DNA from: Proteiniclasticum sp.
GTDB taxonomy: Bacteria; Bacillota; Clostridia; Clostridiales; Clostridiaceae
DNA length: 64,000 nucleotides
Assembly (NCBI RefSeq): GCF_003514505.1
Contig: NZ_DOPX01000027.1
Coordinates: forward strand, 1 to 64,000
Direction: 5' to 3'
The position numbers were made by a program, and so were the translations under genes. The notes beneath the pieces are model-generated. The model was not told the origin of the DNA. It saw only the letters and a program-made list of their open reading frames with translations, and made no database searches. Each line of letters starts with the position of its first letter. The first letter of the stretch is position 1. Positions 44,220 through 52,082 of the stretch are shown in pieces.

Positions 44220-45292
44220 GATTTACAAGGGTACTCTGCCCACCTGAGAAGATCAATGGCTTTCTTCCCGCAATAGTCTGCACCCCAGTCTCTCCATAGG
44301 GTACTGGAACATTCAAATCCCTGTCCGCCCACCGCGACAAGTAGTTCAGGATAAGCTTCTTTTATTCCTCTCACCATTTCCTCACAGTGAGGCAGATAAG
44401 GCGGCATAGTCACAGATAAGGCAACCAGCTGGGGTTTATGCAGTCGTATGGACTCCATGACTTTTTCTAAACTTATTCCTGCTCCCAGATAATGGGTATC
44501 CCAGCCCTCATGTTCAAAAATATCGGAAAGCATTCTGATGCCCATCTCATGAAGTTCACTGCCCACTGCAAGTGAAACCAGAACCTTATTTTTTCTAGGT
44601 CTTGAAAAGATTTCCTCAAAATAATGGGACATCACCGTCTGGGTTACAGAAGTGGCATAATGCTCCTTATCCACAGAAATGATATTACGATGCCACAGTA
44701 CACCAATCTCATGCATGGTTTTCGCAAGAATATGCTCATAAATATCAAGCAAGGTGATTCCGCCATTTTTAGCTTGTTCAATGATCTCTTCCGCTTTTTC
44801 CGTTTCCCCTTCCAAAAGTGCTTGAAGATAAGCCTGTCTGATTTCAAGATGGTCTCCTTGGAGAAATCCGCTTTCAGAAAAGTCTTCATTTCTCCGATCT
44901 AATGTTGCTTTTACAGCACTCTCCAGATAGCCGGATGCCGTGCGGATCTCCTGCTGTGAGAGAATAGAGCTGCCTTCTTTTTCTATCACAGTTTTCATAA
45001 CCTCATAATGGTCTACAATGATGGCGGTTACCCTCTCTCTTGTAAAATCCTTCATGAGGCTGATCAAGAGTTCATGAAGCCATTTGGCATACTCTATGAA
45101 AATATTCTCTTCCTGAAAACGCACTGCTGTGAATAAAAAACTGATGTTATATGTAATGTCCGCATACATGAGCCTTTTTCTTCGGTCATCAAACTCCTGG
45201 GAAAGAAGCGGATCTTTTTCGAACTGCATTCTGTATATCATTTGGGCAAGAGTTGTGAACTTTGGATCATTAAATGGCACAAACAGACTCAT
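44216..45292 (-). CDS. Cobalamin-binding protein with CarH-type photoreceptor pocket
   Basis: 358 residues. Residues 1-140 are helical and unassigned, 145-225 form the B12-binding helical cap and 235-355 the Rossmann B12 domain. The lower cobalamin ligand is His248 in ELHEMG; SVT (293-295) and VGG (321-323) complete the site. The cap holds Trp200-His201, then Glu210-His211, giving the W-x9-EH spacing of CarH (Trp131, His132, Glu141, His142) that defines adenosylcobalamin light sensors. There is no DNA-binding HTH. Sensing of light is inferred from residues, not shown. Ribosome site AAAGGAA before ATG45292. Confidence 0.85.
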   Translation of the reverse strand: MSLFVPFNDPKFTTLAQMIYRMQFEKDPLLSQEFDDRRKRLMYADITYNISFLFTAVRFQEENIFIEYAKWLHELLISLMKDFTRERVTAIIVDHYEVMKTVIEKEGSSILSQQEIRTASGYLESAVKATLDRRNEDFSESGFLQGDHLEIRQAYLQALLEGETEKAEEIIEQAKNGGITLLDIYEHILAKTMHEIGVLWHRNIISVDKEHYATSVTQTVMSHYFEEIFSRPRKNKVLVSLAVGSELHEMGIRMLSDIFEHEGWDTHYLGAGISLEKVMESIRLHKPQLVALSVTMPPYLPHCEEMVRGIKEAYPELLVAVGGQGFECSSTLWRDWGADYCGKKAIDLLRWAEYPCKS

Positions 45293-45716
45293 CGTATCAC
45301 GTTCCTTTCCATATCTTACTCTTTCATCTTCTATAGGATCACTCTTTATGATTCTAGCTAAGTTATCATAAGCTTACTGCTTCATTTTACTTCATTCCCA
45401 GTGGTTCTCACTGCCCTTAGCCTCTATTTTATCACGCTCTTGGCATTACAACACAGCTCTTCTACATTTATTTTTATTATCAAAACATTTTAAACTAAAT
45501 TCATTGACCAGAAAAATCATCTTCTATAGTATACAACAAATAAACGAATGTACATATTATATTTTTACACCTATTTTCGTATCTCCATTCATATCCGTAA
45601 ATCTTATTATATCCCTAAAGATGATGCATTCGAAGCATACACCTTTCCAACATGATGTCCTACATCTGGACTCTGACCATAATGATTGAAAAGCTCTTTT
45701 ATTCTCAATTTACATC

Positions 45717-45746
45717 TTGACGCGATGTATCGAGATGTGATACATT
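45717..45746 (+). promoter_or_regulatory. PadR promoter
   Basis: TTGACG (45717-45722), 18-base spacer, TACATT (45741-45746). The first inverted repeat covers the -10. Confidence 0.6.
45725..45745. promoter_or_regulatory. PadR operator candidate 1
   Basis: ATGTATC-N7-GATACAT, a perfect 7-bp inverted repeat in the ATGT...ACAT style of PadR operators. Confidence 0.75.
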
Positions 45747-45748
45747 AA

Positions 45749-45771
45749 GCTATATCAAGGTGCGATATAGC
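45749..45771. promoter_or_regulatory. PadR operator candidate 2
   Basis: GCTATATC-N7-GATATAGC, a perfect 8-bp inverted repeat with the same TATC-N7-GATA core and spacing as the repeat 3 bases upstream. Confidence 0.75.
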
Positions 45772-45787
45772 AGAGGAGAAAAATCAA

Positions 45788-46111
45788 ATGGACGAACTTC
45801 ATAAATATTTGCCAATGACAGAGACCGCGTATTACATTCTTCTTTGTCTGAAGAATCCTGAACATGGATATGGCATCATGCAGCGTGTAGAGAACTTGAC
45901 GGGAGGCCGTATCAAGATTGGACCGGGAACTATGTACGGAACCCTCTCCAAACTGGAAGCCCAACAGCTGATTTCTCAAGTGGAAGAAGTGGACAGAAAA
46001 AAAATATATAAGATTACAGACAAAGGTTTATCGCTTCTTAAGTTTGAACTAAAAAGATTGAAAGAACTCATTGAAAACGGAGATAGCATTATGGAGGTGA
46101 AAAGATCATGA
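45788..46111 (+). CDS. PadR-family transcriptional regulator
   Basis: 107 residues. A winged helix with TETAYYILLCLKNPEHGYGIMQRVENL, then GPGTMYGTLSKLEAQQLISQ and KIYKITDKGLSLL, the full PadR pattern, and a C-terminal dimerisation helix. Two inverted repeats in its promoter point to autorepression. It overlaps the DUF2812 gene by 4 bases. AGAGGAG is the ribosome site. Confidence 0.93.
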   Translation: MDELHKYLPMTETAYYILLCLKNPEHGYGIMQRVENLTGGRIKIGPGTMYGTLSKLEAQQLISQVEEVDRKKIYKITDKGLSLLKFELKRLKELIENGDSIMEVKRS

Positions 46112-46623
46112 AAGAAACACAGAAGAAACTCATTTGGTGGTGGGGATGGAATCCAGACCCGTTGGAGTCCGAACTGGAAGAACAGGCGAAAAAAGGCTGG
46201 GTCATCGATCAGGTGGACCCTCTTTGCATATGGATCCGATTCAAAAAAGGAACAGCACAGCAGCGAAGATTCGCCACCGACTATCAGCCTGAGGCTTCCA
46301 AAGATTATCTGGAGATTTTCCAGGCAGACGGGTGGCAGCTGGAATGGACTGGTGCAAATGGCTGGTATCTTTTTTCCAAAGCTTACACGGACGTGAGACC
46401 TGAAATTTTCACCGACAATGCCTCTCTTATTGAAAAAAACAACCGGATTCTAAAAGTACTACTACCGCTGTTTATCATGCTGATTGTGCTTTTTATCACC
46501 ATAGTCCTGCCGGTACTGAAAGAACCCTTTTATGTGGGGCTGTATGTGTTCGCATTGGGGCTTTACACCTATATCTTTACTCAGGTTTGGCGTCATAATA
46601 GAAAACTCAAAATTGACATCTGA
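46108..46623 (+). CDS. DUF2812 membrane protein
   Basis: 171 residues. The N-terminal about 100 residues match DUF2812 (WWWGWNPDPLESELEEQAKKGW, YLEIFQADGWQLEW, WYLFSK), followed by two membrane helices at about 112-155. DUF2812 genes regularly follow PadR genes, where they may act as ligand sensor or anti-repressor; function is not established. Confidence 0.9.
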   Translation: MKETQKKLIWWWGWNPDPLESELEEQAKKGWVIDQVDPLCIWIRFKKGTAQQRRFATDYQPEASKDYLEIFQADGWQLEWTGANGWYLFSKAYTDVRPEIFTDNASLIEKNNRILKVLLPLFIMLIVLFITIVLPVLKEPFYVGLYVFALGLYTYIFTQVWRHNRKLKIDI

Positions 46624-46627
46624 TAGT

Positions 46628-46665
46628 AAGAAACTGTGCTTCCACGAGGGATCGCACAGTTTCTT
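46628..46665. terminator. Bidirectional terminator after DUF2812 gene
   Basis: Perfect 12-bp arms AAGAAACTGTGC and complement around a 14-base loop, between convergent genes. Confidence 0.88.
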
Positions 46666-46669
46666 TTCA

Positions 46670-47182
46670 TTACAATAATTTCTTCTTCATCAAGTAGTCC
46701 GTTTGAGCATCCTCTCCCAAAAGAAAAACATGCTCCGAAAATTTAACGAAACCTAGTTTCTCATAAAAGGAAATGGCTGCAGTATTTTTTTCCCATACCC
46801 CTAGCCACAGGTAAGGCGCATGATGATCCATAGCGAAGGAAAGAGCACTCTCCATCATAAATTTGCCGATGCCTCTCCCTTTGAACTCCTTGTATACATA
46901 GATCCTCTGGAGCTCCACTGCATTTTCATGGCCTTTTTCTGTTTGTGCAGACTGCTCATTGAGTTTCATATATCCAGTGATTTTTCCTTCTACAAGGGAA
47001 AAAAAGAAATGGGAATGTGGATGCATCAGCTCTTCTTGAAGCTGCTTTTCTCCTAGATCTTCCTCCAAGTACTTTCTTAGATTCTCTTCCGTATTCTCTT
47101 TCCTGAACGTTTCAGTAAATGTTTCCCTGCTGATTTTCTGAAGTGCTTTCAGATCTTCGGGCAGGATCTTGCATAGTTTCAT
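46670..47182 (-). CDS. GNAT N-acetyltransferase (PaiA-like)
   Basis: About 170 residues. ISRETFTETFRKENTEENLRKYL at the start and LQRIYVYKEFKGRGIGKFMMESAL with the acetyl-CoA loop, then YLWLGVWEKNTAAISFYEKLGFVKF, resemble PaiA/spermidine acetyltransferase relatives. The start is ATG47182; GTG47185 directly before it is equally placed to AGGAG. The substrate is uncertain. Confidence 0.85.
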   Translation of the reverse strand: MKLCKILPEDLKALQKISRETFTETFRKENTEENLRKYLEEDLGEKQLQEELMHPHSHFFFSLVEGKITGYMKLNEQSAQTEKGHENAVELQRIYVYKEFKGRGIGKFMMESALSFAMDHHAPYLWLGVWEKNTAAISFYEKLGFVKFSEHVFLLGEDAQTDYLMKKKLL

Positions 47183-47211
47183 CACGATTCTTTCTCCTTC
47201 TCTTCTTCTTT

Positions 47212-47586
47212 CTAGTCCTTCTGTGTTTCACCCAATCTCATTTCAAGGAATCTCTTCAACACAGGCACATGGCTTTTTTCAAGATCCTTCACAGAAGAGA
47301 GCAGTATCAGATCCTTCTCCTTCAGAAGACCTCTCCACTTTTCCATAAGGTCTTCCTGCAGCGGTATCCTCTTCAGCTCCTCCCAATAGGATGACTGGAA
47401 CTCTTCATAGGAAAGCACTTCTTCATGGTATGCTTTCCGAAGTTCAGTTGAAGGCGTCAGCTCTTTCGGCCAAAAATCCAGTGCTGCATTTTCTTTGGAA
47501 ATGCCCCTGGGCCATAATCGGTCCACAAGGATCCGGACTCCATCCACAGTTTTCTCCTCATATATCCTTTTCATCCTGATCGGCAT
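47212..47586 (-). CDS. DUF488 family protein
   Basis: About 124 residues. GVRILVDRLWPRGISKENAALDFWPKELTPS and YHEEVLSYEEFQSSYWEEL match the short DUF488 (YeaO-like) group of unknown function. ATG47586 has AGGAG 8 bases upstream. It lies between a MATE gene and an acetyltransferase gene, all on the minus strand. Confidence 0.87.
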   Translation of the reverse strand: MPIRMKRIYEEKTVDGVRILVDRLWPRGISKENAALDFWPKELTPSTELRKAYHEEVLSYEEFQSSYWEELKRIPLQEDLMEKWRGLLKEKDLILLSSVKDLEKSHVPVLKRFLEMRLGETQKD

Positions 47587-47623
47587 CTTCAGCACTCCTC
47601 GTTTTTCCTCATTATACTACGGG

Positions 47624-48952
47624 CTAAGCAGGAATACTCTTTTTCACCGGCAAGGACTTCTCTTTTCCTATAAAATAAAGAGAACATCCGATGACGAGCA
47701 CTTCCGTGGCTAAAAAGGACATCCATACCCCATCCATCTTAAACAGCTCAGCCAGTATCATCACCATGGGTACCATCACAAATACTCCTCGCAGAAGCGA
47801 GAGAAGGAATCCTTGCGCAGCTCTTTCCACTGCACTAAGATAGGTGCTGATGATGATATTAACACCAGCAATGAGAAGCCCTGAGAAGTAGAGCACAAGG
47901 CCTCTTTCTGCAAGAACTGCAATCTTTTCATTGTCTTCGCCATTGAAAAGCGCCACCATCGGTACGGAGAACAAAAGAGCTGTGATGTATAAGATTCCAC
48001 CAATGAGCGCTGCTGAGTATAGACCATATTTCAGAACTTCCTTCAGCTGCTTTTCTTTTTTCTGCCCATAATACTTACTCACAAGAGGCTGCATCCCTTG
48101 AGAAAGACCTGTGAAAATCGCAAGGCAGACCAGAGCAAGGTTCGCCACAATCCCATAGGCTGCCACACCGAGATTCCCCTCAAGCTTTAAAATCACCAGA
48201 TTGAAAATCATAAGAACCAGCCCGGAGGATACTTCCACCACGAAAGAAGATGCGCCTAACGTAAAGTGGTCCATCATCATTTTCCACGAGAATCTGCTTG
48301 TGAATCCTTCAAACAGCTCTTTTCTCCTACGGAAATGGGGCACAAGAAACAGCATGCTGATCACTGGCGCTAGTGACGTCGCAAAGACCGCCCCAAATAT
48401 CCCCATTCCGAGAGGAAACATGAAGATATAATCCAGGATGATATTGGAAAGGCTGCCGGCGATCATGGCGGTCATGGCCCCCTTGGGATTGTGATCGTTC
48501 CGCACAAAAGCCAGGAGAATGTTGTTGAAAAGAAAAAAAGGAGAAAATAGAAGAATGGTGCCCAGGTAGGTTTTTGTCATGGCAAAGGTTTCACTGTCTG
48601 CCCCAAGAAGCACGGCAATCTGATCTGTAAAAAGAATCCCTGCCACCATAAAAAAGAAACTGAACATCAGCCCTATTTTCAGACCATGCTGGAAAATATC
48701 CCTGCTTTCTTTCATCTTCCCTGCGGACTTCAGTATGGCAAAGCGCGTGGCTCCTCCAATCCCCACCATAAGCCCCACACCATGGAGGATACTGTAGATG
48801 GAGATAGAGAAATTAAGCGCTGTGAGCCCCAAAGGACCAAGGCTTTTGGCGATGAAGAAAGTATCCGCGAGAATATAGATGGAGATGGCCATCATCCCCA
48901 TGATATTAAGGCTCACATATCTAAAAAATGTTTGAAAGACTGATTTATTCAT
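47624..48952 (-). CDS. MATE-family multidrug/metabolite exporter
   Basis: About 442 residues with twelve membrane helices in two similar halves. SLNIMGMMAISIYILADTFFIAKSLG and LTALNFSISIYSILHGVGLMVGIGGATRF are typical of MATE exporters of the DinF/VmrA-like group, driven by Na+ or H+. ATG48952 follows AAGGAG at 6 bases. Its 130-base leader contains a strong terminator hairpin between promoter and gene, so expression is likely controlled by attenuation. The substrate is unknown. Confidence 0.9.
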   Translation of the reverse strand: MNKSVFQTFFRYVSLNIMGMMAISIYILADTFFIAKSLGPLGLTALNFSISIYSILHGVGLMVGIGGATRFAILKSAGKMKESRDIFQHGLKIGLMFSFFFMVAGILFTDQIAVLLGADSETFAMTKTYLGTILLFSPFFLFNNILLAFVRNDHNPKGAMTAMIAGSLSNIILDYIFMFPLGMGIFGAVFATSLAPVISMLFLVPHFRRRKELFEGFTSRFSWKMMMDHFTLGASSFVVEVSSGLVLMIFNLVILKLEGNLGVAAYGIVANLALVCLAIFTGLSQGMQPLVSKYYGQKKEKQLKEVLKYGLYSAALIGGILYITALLFSVPMVALFNGEDNEKIAVLAERGLVLYFSGLLIAGVNIIISTYLSAVERAAQGFLLSLLRGVFVMVPMVMILAELFKMDGVWMSFLATEVLVIGCSLYFIGKEKSLPVKKSIPA

Positions 48953-48973
48953 AGGATGCTCCTTTTTCACAGA

Positions 48974-49030
48974 AAAACAAGGTGCTCATAGCATTCCTTC
49001 TTAGACCTAACGGAATGCTGTGAACACCTT
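48974..49030 (-). ncRNA. Leader with intrinsic-terminator hairpin (attenuator) upstream of MATE gene
   Basis: On the minus strand, CAAGGTGTTCACAGCATTCC and GGAATGCTATGAGCACCTTG form a roughly 20-bp stem with few mismatches, followed by TTTTT, 20 bases before the MATE start. Just upstream a small hairpin (GCTTTT/AAAAGC) exposes a CCACC loop that can pair with the GGTG of the terminator stem, giving two exclusive folds. No known riboswitch class was recognised. Confidence 0.72.
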
Positions 49031-49086
49031 GCAGCTTTTACCCGGTGGCAAAAGCGAAGTTTTTCCCTAATGTATTTACTTGTATG

Positions 49087-49115
49087 ATTCTAATGGATAT
49101 GTCATTTCTTGTCAA
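49087..49115 (-). promoter_or_regulatory. Promoter of the MATE leader
   Basis: Minus strand: perfect TTGACA (49110-49115), 17-base spacer, TAGAAT (49087-49092), overlapping the end of the upstream chromate transporter gene. Confidence 0.85.
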
Positions 49116-49678
49116 GAAATGAGCTGAAGAAGAAGATTCCCACCGATGCCAATAAACGCGCCGATGACAATAAGCACAATGAGATCAAACCGTTTGGAAA
49201 GCTTCAGGAAAAATCCGATGACAAAAGCTGCCACAGCTACAATGCTGATGTTTGATAGTGAAACTGCCCCCTCAAAAAGAGAACTTTCCATCATACTGAT
49301 GGCAGCGATGGCGATGAGCCCTACAATACCAGGTTTCAGTCCTTTCAGCATTTTGTCCAGGAATCCGATCTTCTTGTCCCGAAAGATAAAATAAGCCAGA
49401 ATCATCATGAGGATAAATTGTGGCGTCACATTTCCTAGGGTTGCCACAATGGCACCAGGAACACCTGCCACTTTCGTTCCCACAAAGGTCGCTGAGTTGA
49501 TGGCGATGGGACCTGGGGTCATCTGTGATAGAGACACAAGATCCGTCATTTCTTTGATGCTCATCCATCCACGTTCTTCCACCACAAATCTCTGAATGAG
49601 GGGAAGCACTGCATAGCCTCCACCGAAGGCAAAGGCTCCGATCTGAAGAAATACGAGATAAAGTTCCAGTAATACCAT
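49112..49678 (-). CDS. Chromate transporter subunit (short ChrA, second)
   Basis: 188 residues, half the length of a full ChrA. FLQIGAFAFGGGYAVLPLIQRFVVEERGW and LSQMTPGPIAINSATFVG are the family motifs, with about six membrane helices. Firmicutes often carry ChrA as two short genes whose products pair. It lies 1 base after the first subunit gene. Chromate is the name-giving substrate, but the native one may be another oxyanion such as sulfate. Confidence 0.9.
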   Translation of the reverse strand: MVLLELYLVFLQIGAFAFGGGYAVLPLIQRFVVEERGWMSIKEMTDLVSLSQMTPGPIAINSATFVGTKVAGVPGAIVATLGNVTPQFILMMILAYFIFRDKKIGFLDKMLKGLKPGIVGLIAIAAISMMESSLFEGAVSLSNISIVAVAAFVIGFFLKLSKRFDLIVLIVIGAFIGIGGNLLLQLIS

Positions 49679-49679
49679 G

Positions 49680-50243
49680 CTACTTCACCTTCCCTTCATC
49701 CACCAGGGTAAAGGTGGCAAACCCAAGAAGCGCCAAAGTCAGAATGATGATGATGGTGTGGACCTGAAAAAAGAAACTGGCCACAAAAGCACCGACCATC
49801 AGTATCAGACTGAAGATTTTATGTTTCTTCAGCGCGGCTTTTCCCATGTCATAGACCGTCAGCACCAGAACTGCGCTGATGACGCCTCCCATGCCAAGAA
49901 GCGCGGACTTCACCCAAAAATTATTGGAAAAAGCATCATAAAAGTAAAACAGAACAGAGATGATAATAAGACAAGGCAAAACGGAGGCCAAAAGAGCAGT
50001 TAGGGCTCCCTTCCAGCCTCTCAGCCTGTACCCTGTAAGCAGAGACGTGCTGATGGCCATGGCGCCAGGCCCAGACTGGGCAAGGGCAACAAGGCTCAGC
50101 ATTTCCTCTTCATCAATGAGTCCTCTTTTTTTCATAAATTCGTCCCGGATCACCGGTACTATGGTATAGCCTCCACCGAAGGTCACGGCATTGATCTTAA
50201 AAAAGGTGCCGAAAATCTCCATGAGAGAGATACTTTCTTTCAT
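49680..50243 (-). CDS. Chromate transporter subunit (short ChrA, first)
   Basis: 187 residues with FFKINAVTFGGGYTIVPVIRDEFMKKRG and LAQSGPGAMAISTSLLTGYRLRG, the paired half of the next gene. About six membrane helices. It begins 14 bases after the gamma-glutamyltransferase gene with AAGGAGAATGAG upstream, so all three genes seem cotranscribed. Confidence 0.9.
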   Translation of the reverse strand: MKESISLMEIFGTFFKINAVTFGGGYTIVPVIRDEFMKKRGLIDEEEMLSLVALAQSGPGAMAISTSLLTGYRLRGWKGALTALLASVLPCLIIISVLFYFYDAFSNNFWVKSALLGMGGVISAVLVLTVYDMGKAALKKHKIFSLILMVGAFVASFFFQVHTIIIILTLALLGFATFTLVDEGKVK

Positions 50244-50257
50244 TTCTCATTCTCCTT

Positions 50258-51862
50258 TTAGTATACTGCAGGATTGCTGTCGGTTCGTGATTCTGTCCCC
50301 ACTGCATAGGCGCCGGAGTCCAGTTTGATGATGATCTGTCCTCGGCCAAAGTGAGATCTGTCCTCTTCCACCTGCACGTCATGCCCCTTGCTTTTAAGAT
50401 CTTCCATGACATTTTCATCAAAAGCCTTCTCCACCATGAAGGACTTTTCCTTCACCCACTGCCATCTGGGCGCATCCAGTGCCATTTGTGGATTCATCTG
50501 GAAGTCAATAAGGTTGGAGACCACCTGGAAATGACCCTGGGGCTGCATGTAGCCGCCCATGACCCCAAATACAGCCTTACATTTGCCTTCTTTCATGAGC
50601 ATTCCCGGAATGATGGTGTGATAGGTCTTCTTCCCAGGCCCCAGGACATTCACATGATTTTCCTGAAGACTGAAATCAGCTCCCCGATTCTGAAGAGAGA
50701 TTCCGGTGCCTTCCACCACAATACCGCTGCCAAATCCCATATAATTGGACTGGATCATGGAGACCATATTGCCATCCTTATCTGCTGCATTGAGATATAC
50801 GGTGCCGCTGGTATACGGATCATCATAGGTGTGGATCACCGCTTCCTCTGTGATGGACTGATATCTTTTCCTTCCATACTCTTCTGTGAGAAGCGCTTTG
50901 GGATCCATCCTCATGACCTTTGGGTCTGTAATGTAGTGCATGCCATCTGCAAAGGCCATCTTCATGGACTCAAACATTCCATGATAGTAGGCAGCATCCC
51001 TTCCTTCAATCTCCTGGTTCTTAAAAATGTTCAGCGCCATCAGCGCCACCATGCCCTGACCGCTGGGTGGAAGCTCCACCACATCGTAGCCCTTATAGTG
51101 TACAGAAAGAGGTTCCACAAAAGAAGACTCGAACACTTCCAGATCGCTCTTTCTGAGATATCCTCCATGCTTTATGGCATCTTTTTCTATCTGCTCTGCA
51201 AGCTCCCCTTGATAGAATGCTTTTGCACCTGATTCAGCAATGAGTCTTAAGGTCTTCCCATGATTCGGAAGCTTCACCATCTGGAAAGGTTCAGGTGCTT
51301 TTCCATCAAACGTAAAGGTTCGGAACCACTCCTCATATTGTGGATCATCTTTGTAAATGACCTGATATTGGTTGAAGGCTCTTTGCCACATGAGCGCAGT
51401 ATGTGCCGCCACAGGAAATCCATTTTCCGCATAGTCTATGGCAGGAGCCAGACACTCGGAAAGGGATAGATTTCCAAATCTTTCGGAAAGACTGGCCCAT
51501 CCTTTGGGTGCGCCAGGAACCGTCACAGGAGTCCAGCCATGAACTGGCATCTTCTCATGTTTTTCTCTGATTTCATCTAGCGAAATGCCCATGGGAGATG
51601 GTCCATTGGAGTTCATTCCGTAAAGTTTATCCTTCATCCACACCAAAGCAAAATTATCACTGCCGATGCCATTGGCTGTGGGTTCCACAACGGTCAGGCA
51701 AGCTGCCGCCGCAATGGCTGCATCCACGGCATTTCCACCTTTTTTCAGCATATCAAGACCAGCCTGTGCAGCCAACGGATTTCCCGTTGCCACTACGCCT
51801 CTTGCAGCACCTAGGGTCAGTCTCTCTGACGCATAAGGCTGAATATTTGGATCAAATTTCAT
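50258..51862 (-). CDS. Gamma-glutamyltransferase, YwrD-like
   Basis: About 534 residues. The N-terminal part has ARGVVATGNPLAAQAGLDMLKKGGNAVDAAIAA, the family start. The autocatalytic cleavage site and nucleophile Thr lie in SGTVYLNAADKDGNMVSMIQSN, and PPSGQGMVALMALN and GGYMQPQGHFQVVSN follow. There is no signal peptide, unlike secreted Ggt, so a cytoplasmic role as in Bacillus YwrD is likely. The usual TTH of classic enzymes reads TSG-T here. ATG51862 is preceded by AGGAG. Cleaves gamma-glutamyl bonds as in glutathione; the natural substrate is uncertain. Confidence 0.87.
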   Translation of the reverse strand: MKFDPNIQPYASERLTLGAARGVVATGNPLAAQAGLDMLKKGGNAVDAAIAAAACLTVVEPTANGIGSDNFALVWMKDKLYGMNSNGPSPMGISLDEIREKHEKMPVHGWTPVTVPGAPKGWASLSERFGNLSLSECLAPAIDYAENGFPVAAHTALMWQRAFNQYQVIYKDDPQYEEWFRTFTFDGKAPEPFQMVKLPNHGKTLRLIAESGAKAFYQGELAEQIEKDAIKHGGYLRKSDLEVFESSFVEPLSVHYKGYDVVELPPSGQGMVALMALNIFKNQEIEGRDAAYYHGMFESMKMAFADGMHYITDPKVMRMDPKALLTEEYGRKRYQSITEEAVIHTYDDPYTSGTVYLNAADKDGNMVSMIQSNYMGFGSGIVVEGTGISLQNRGADFSLQENHVNVLGPGKKTYHTIIPGMLMKEGKCKAVFGVMGGYMQPQGHFQVVSNLIDFQMNPQMALDAPRWQWVKEKSFMVEKAFDENVMEDLKSKGHDVQVEEDRSHFGRGQIIIKLDSGAYAVGTESRTDSNPAVY

Positions 51863-52038
51863 TAAAAATCGCTCCTCACACACATACTATAGTGCCGGTA
51901 CTATTTCCTTTATTCCTGCTTCTCTTAGGATTTTAGTCCCTTTCAGCATAGAGATCCCCGGCCACATCCCTCATTATACCTGAAAAAAACTTTTCCGGAA
52001 GAGATCCGGAAGGAAAGTGTTCCGCTTCACAAAAAACT

Positions 52039-52074
52039 GATAGGAAGATGTTCTCACTGGATCATCTTCCTATC
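52039..52074 (-). terminator. Terminator of the YdhG/VOC/YciI gene group
   Basis: Perfect 12-bp arms GATAGGAAGATG and its complement, 12-base loop; the minus strand continues in TTTTTT. Confidence 0.92.
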
Positions 52075-52082
52075 TTCATATC

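Larger units (their letters stand above)
45293..45787. other. AT-rich intergenic region between B12 protein and PadR gene
   Basis: About 495 bases without a convincing gene. It contains TTGACC-N17-TAGTAT on the plus strand (about 45503-45531), a promoter-like element far from any start, and the PadR promoter and operators near its right end. A 61-codon plus-strand frame at 45504-45689 has no ribosome site and looks random. Confidence 0.5.

Noticed and set aside
45504..45689. 61-codon frame in the gap before padR
   Set aside because: No ribosome site, low-complexity composition, start lies inside a promoter-like element.
48953..49092. Assignment of the MATE leader to preQ1, guanidine, fluoride, THF or T-box classes
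   Set aside because: The conserved cores I know for those classes (for example the T-box AGGGTGG motif or mini-ykkC ACGR loops) are not present.
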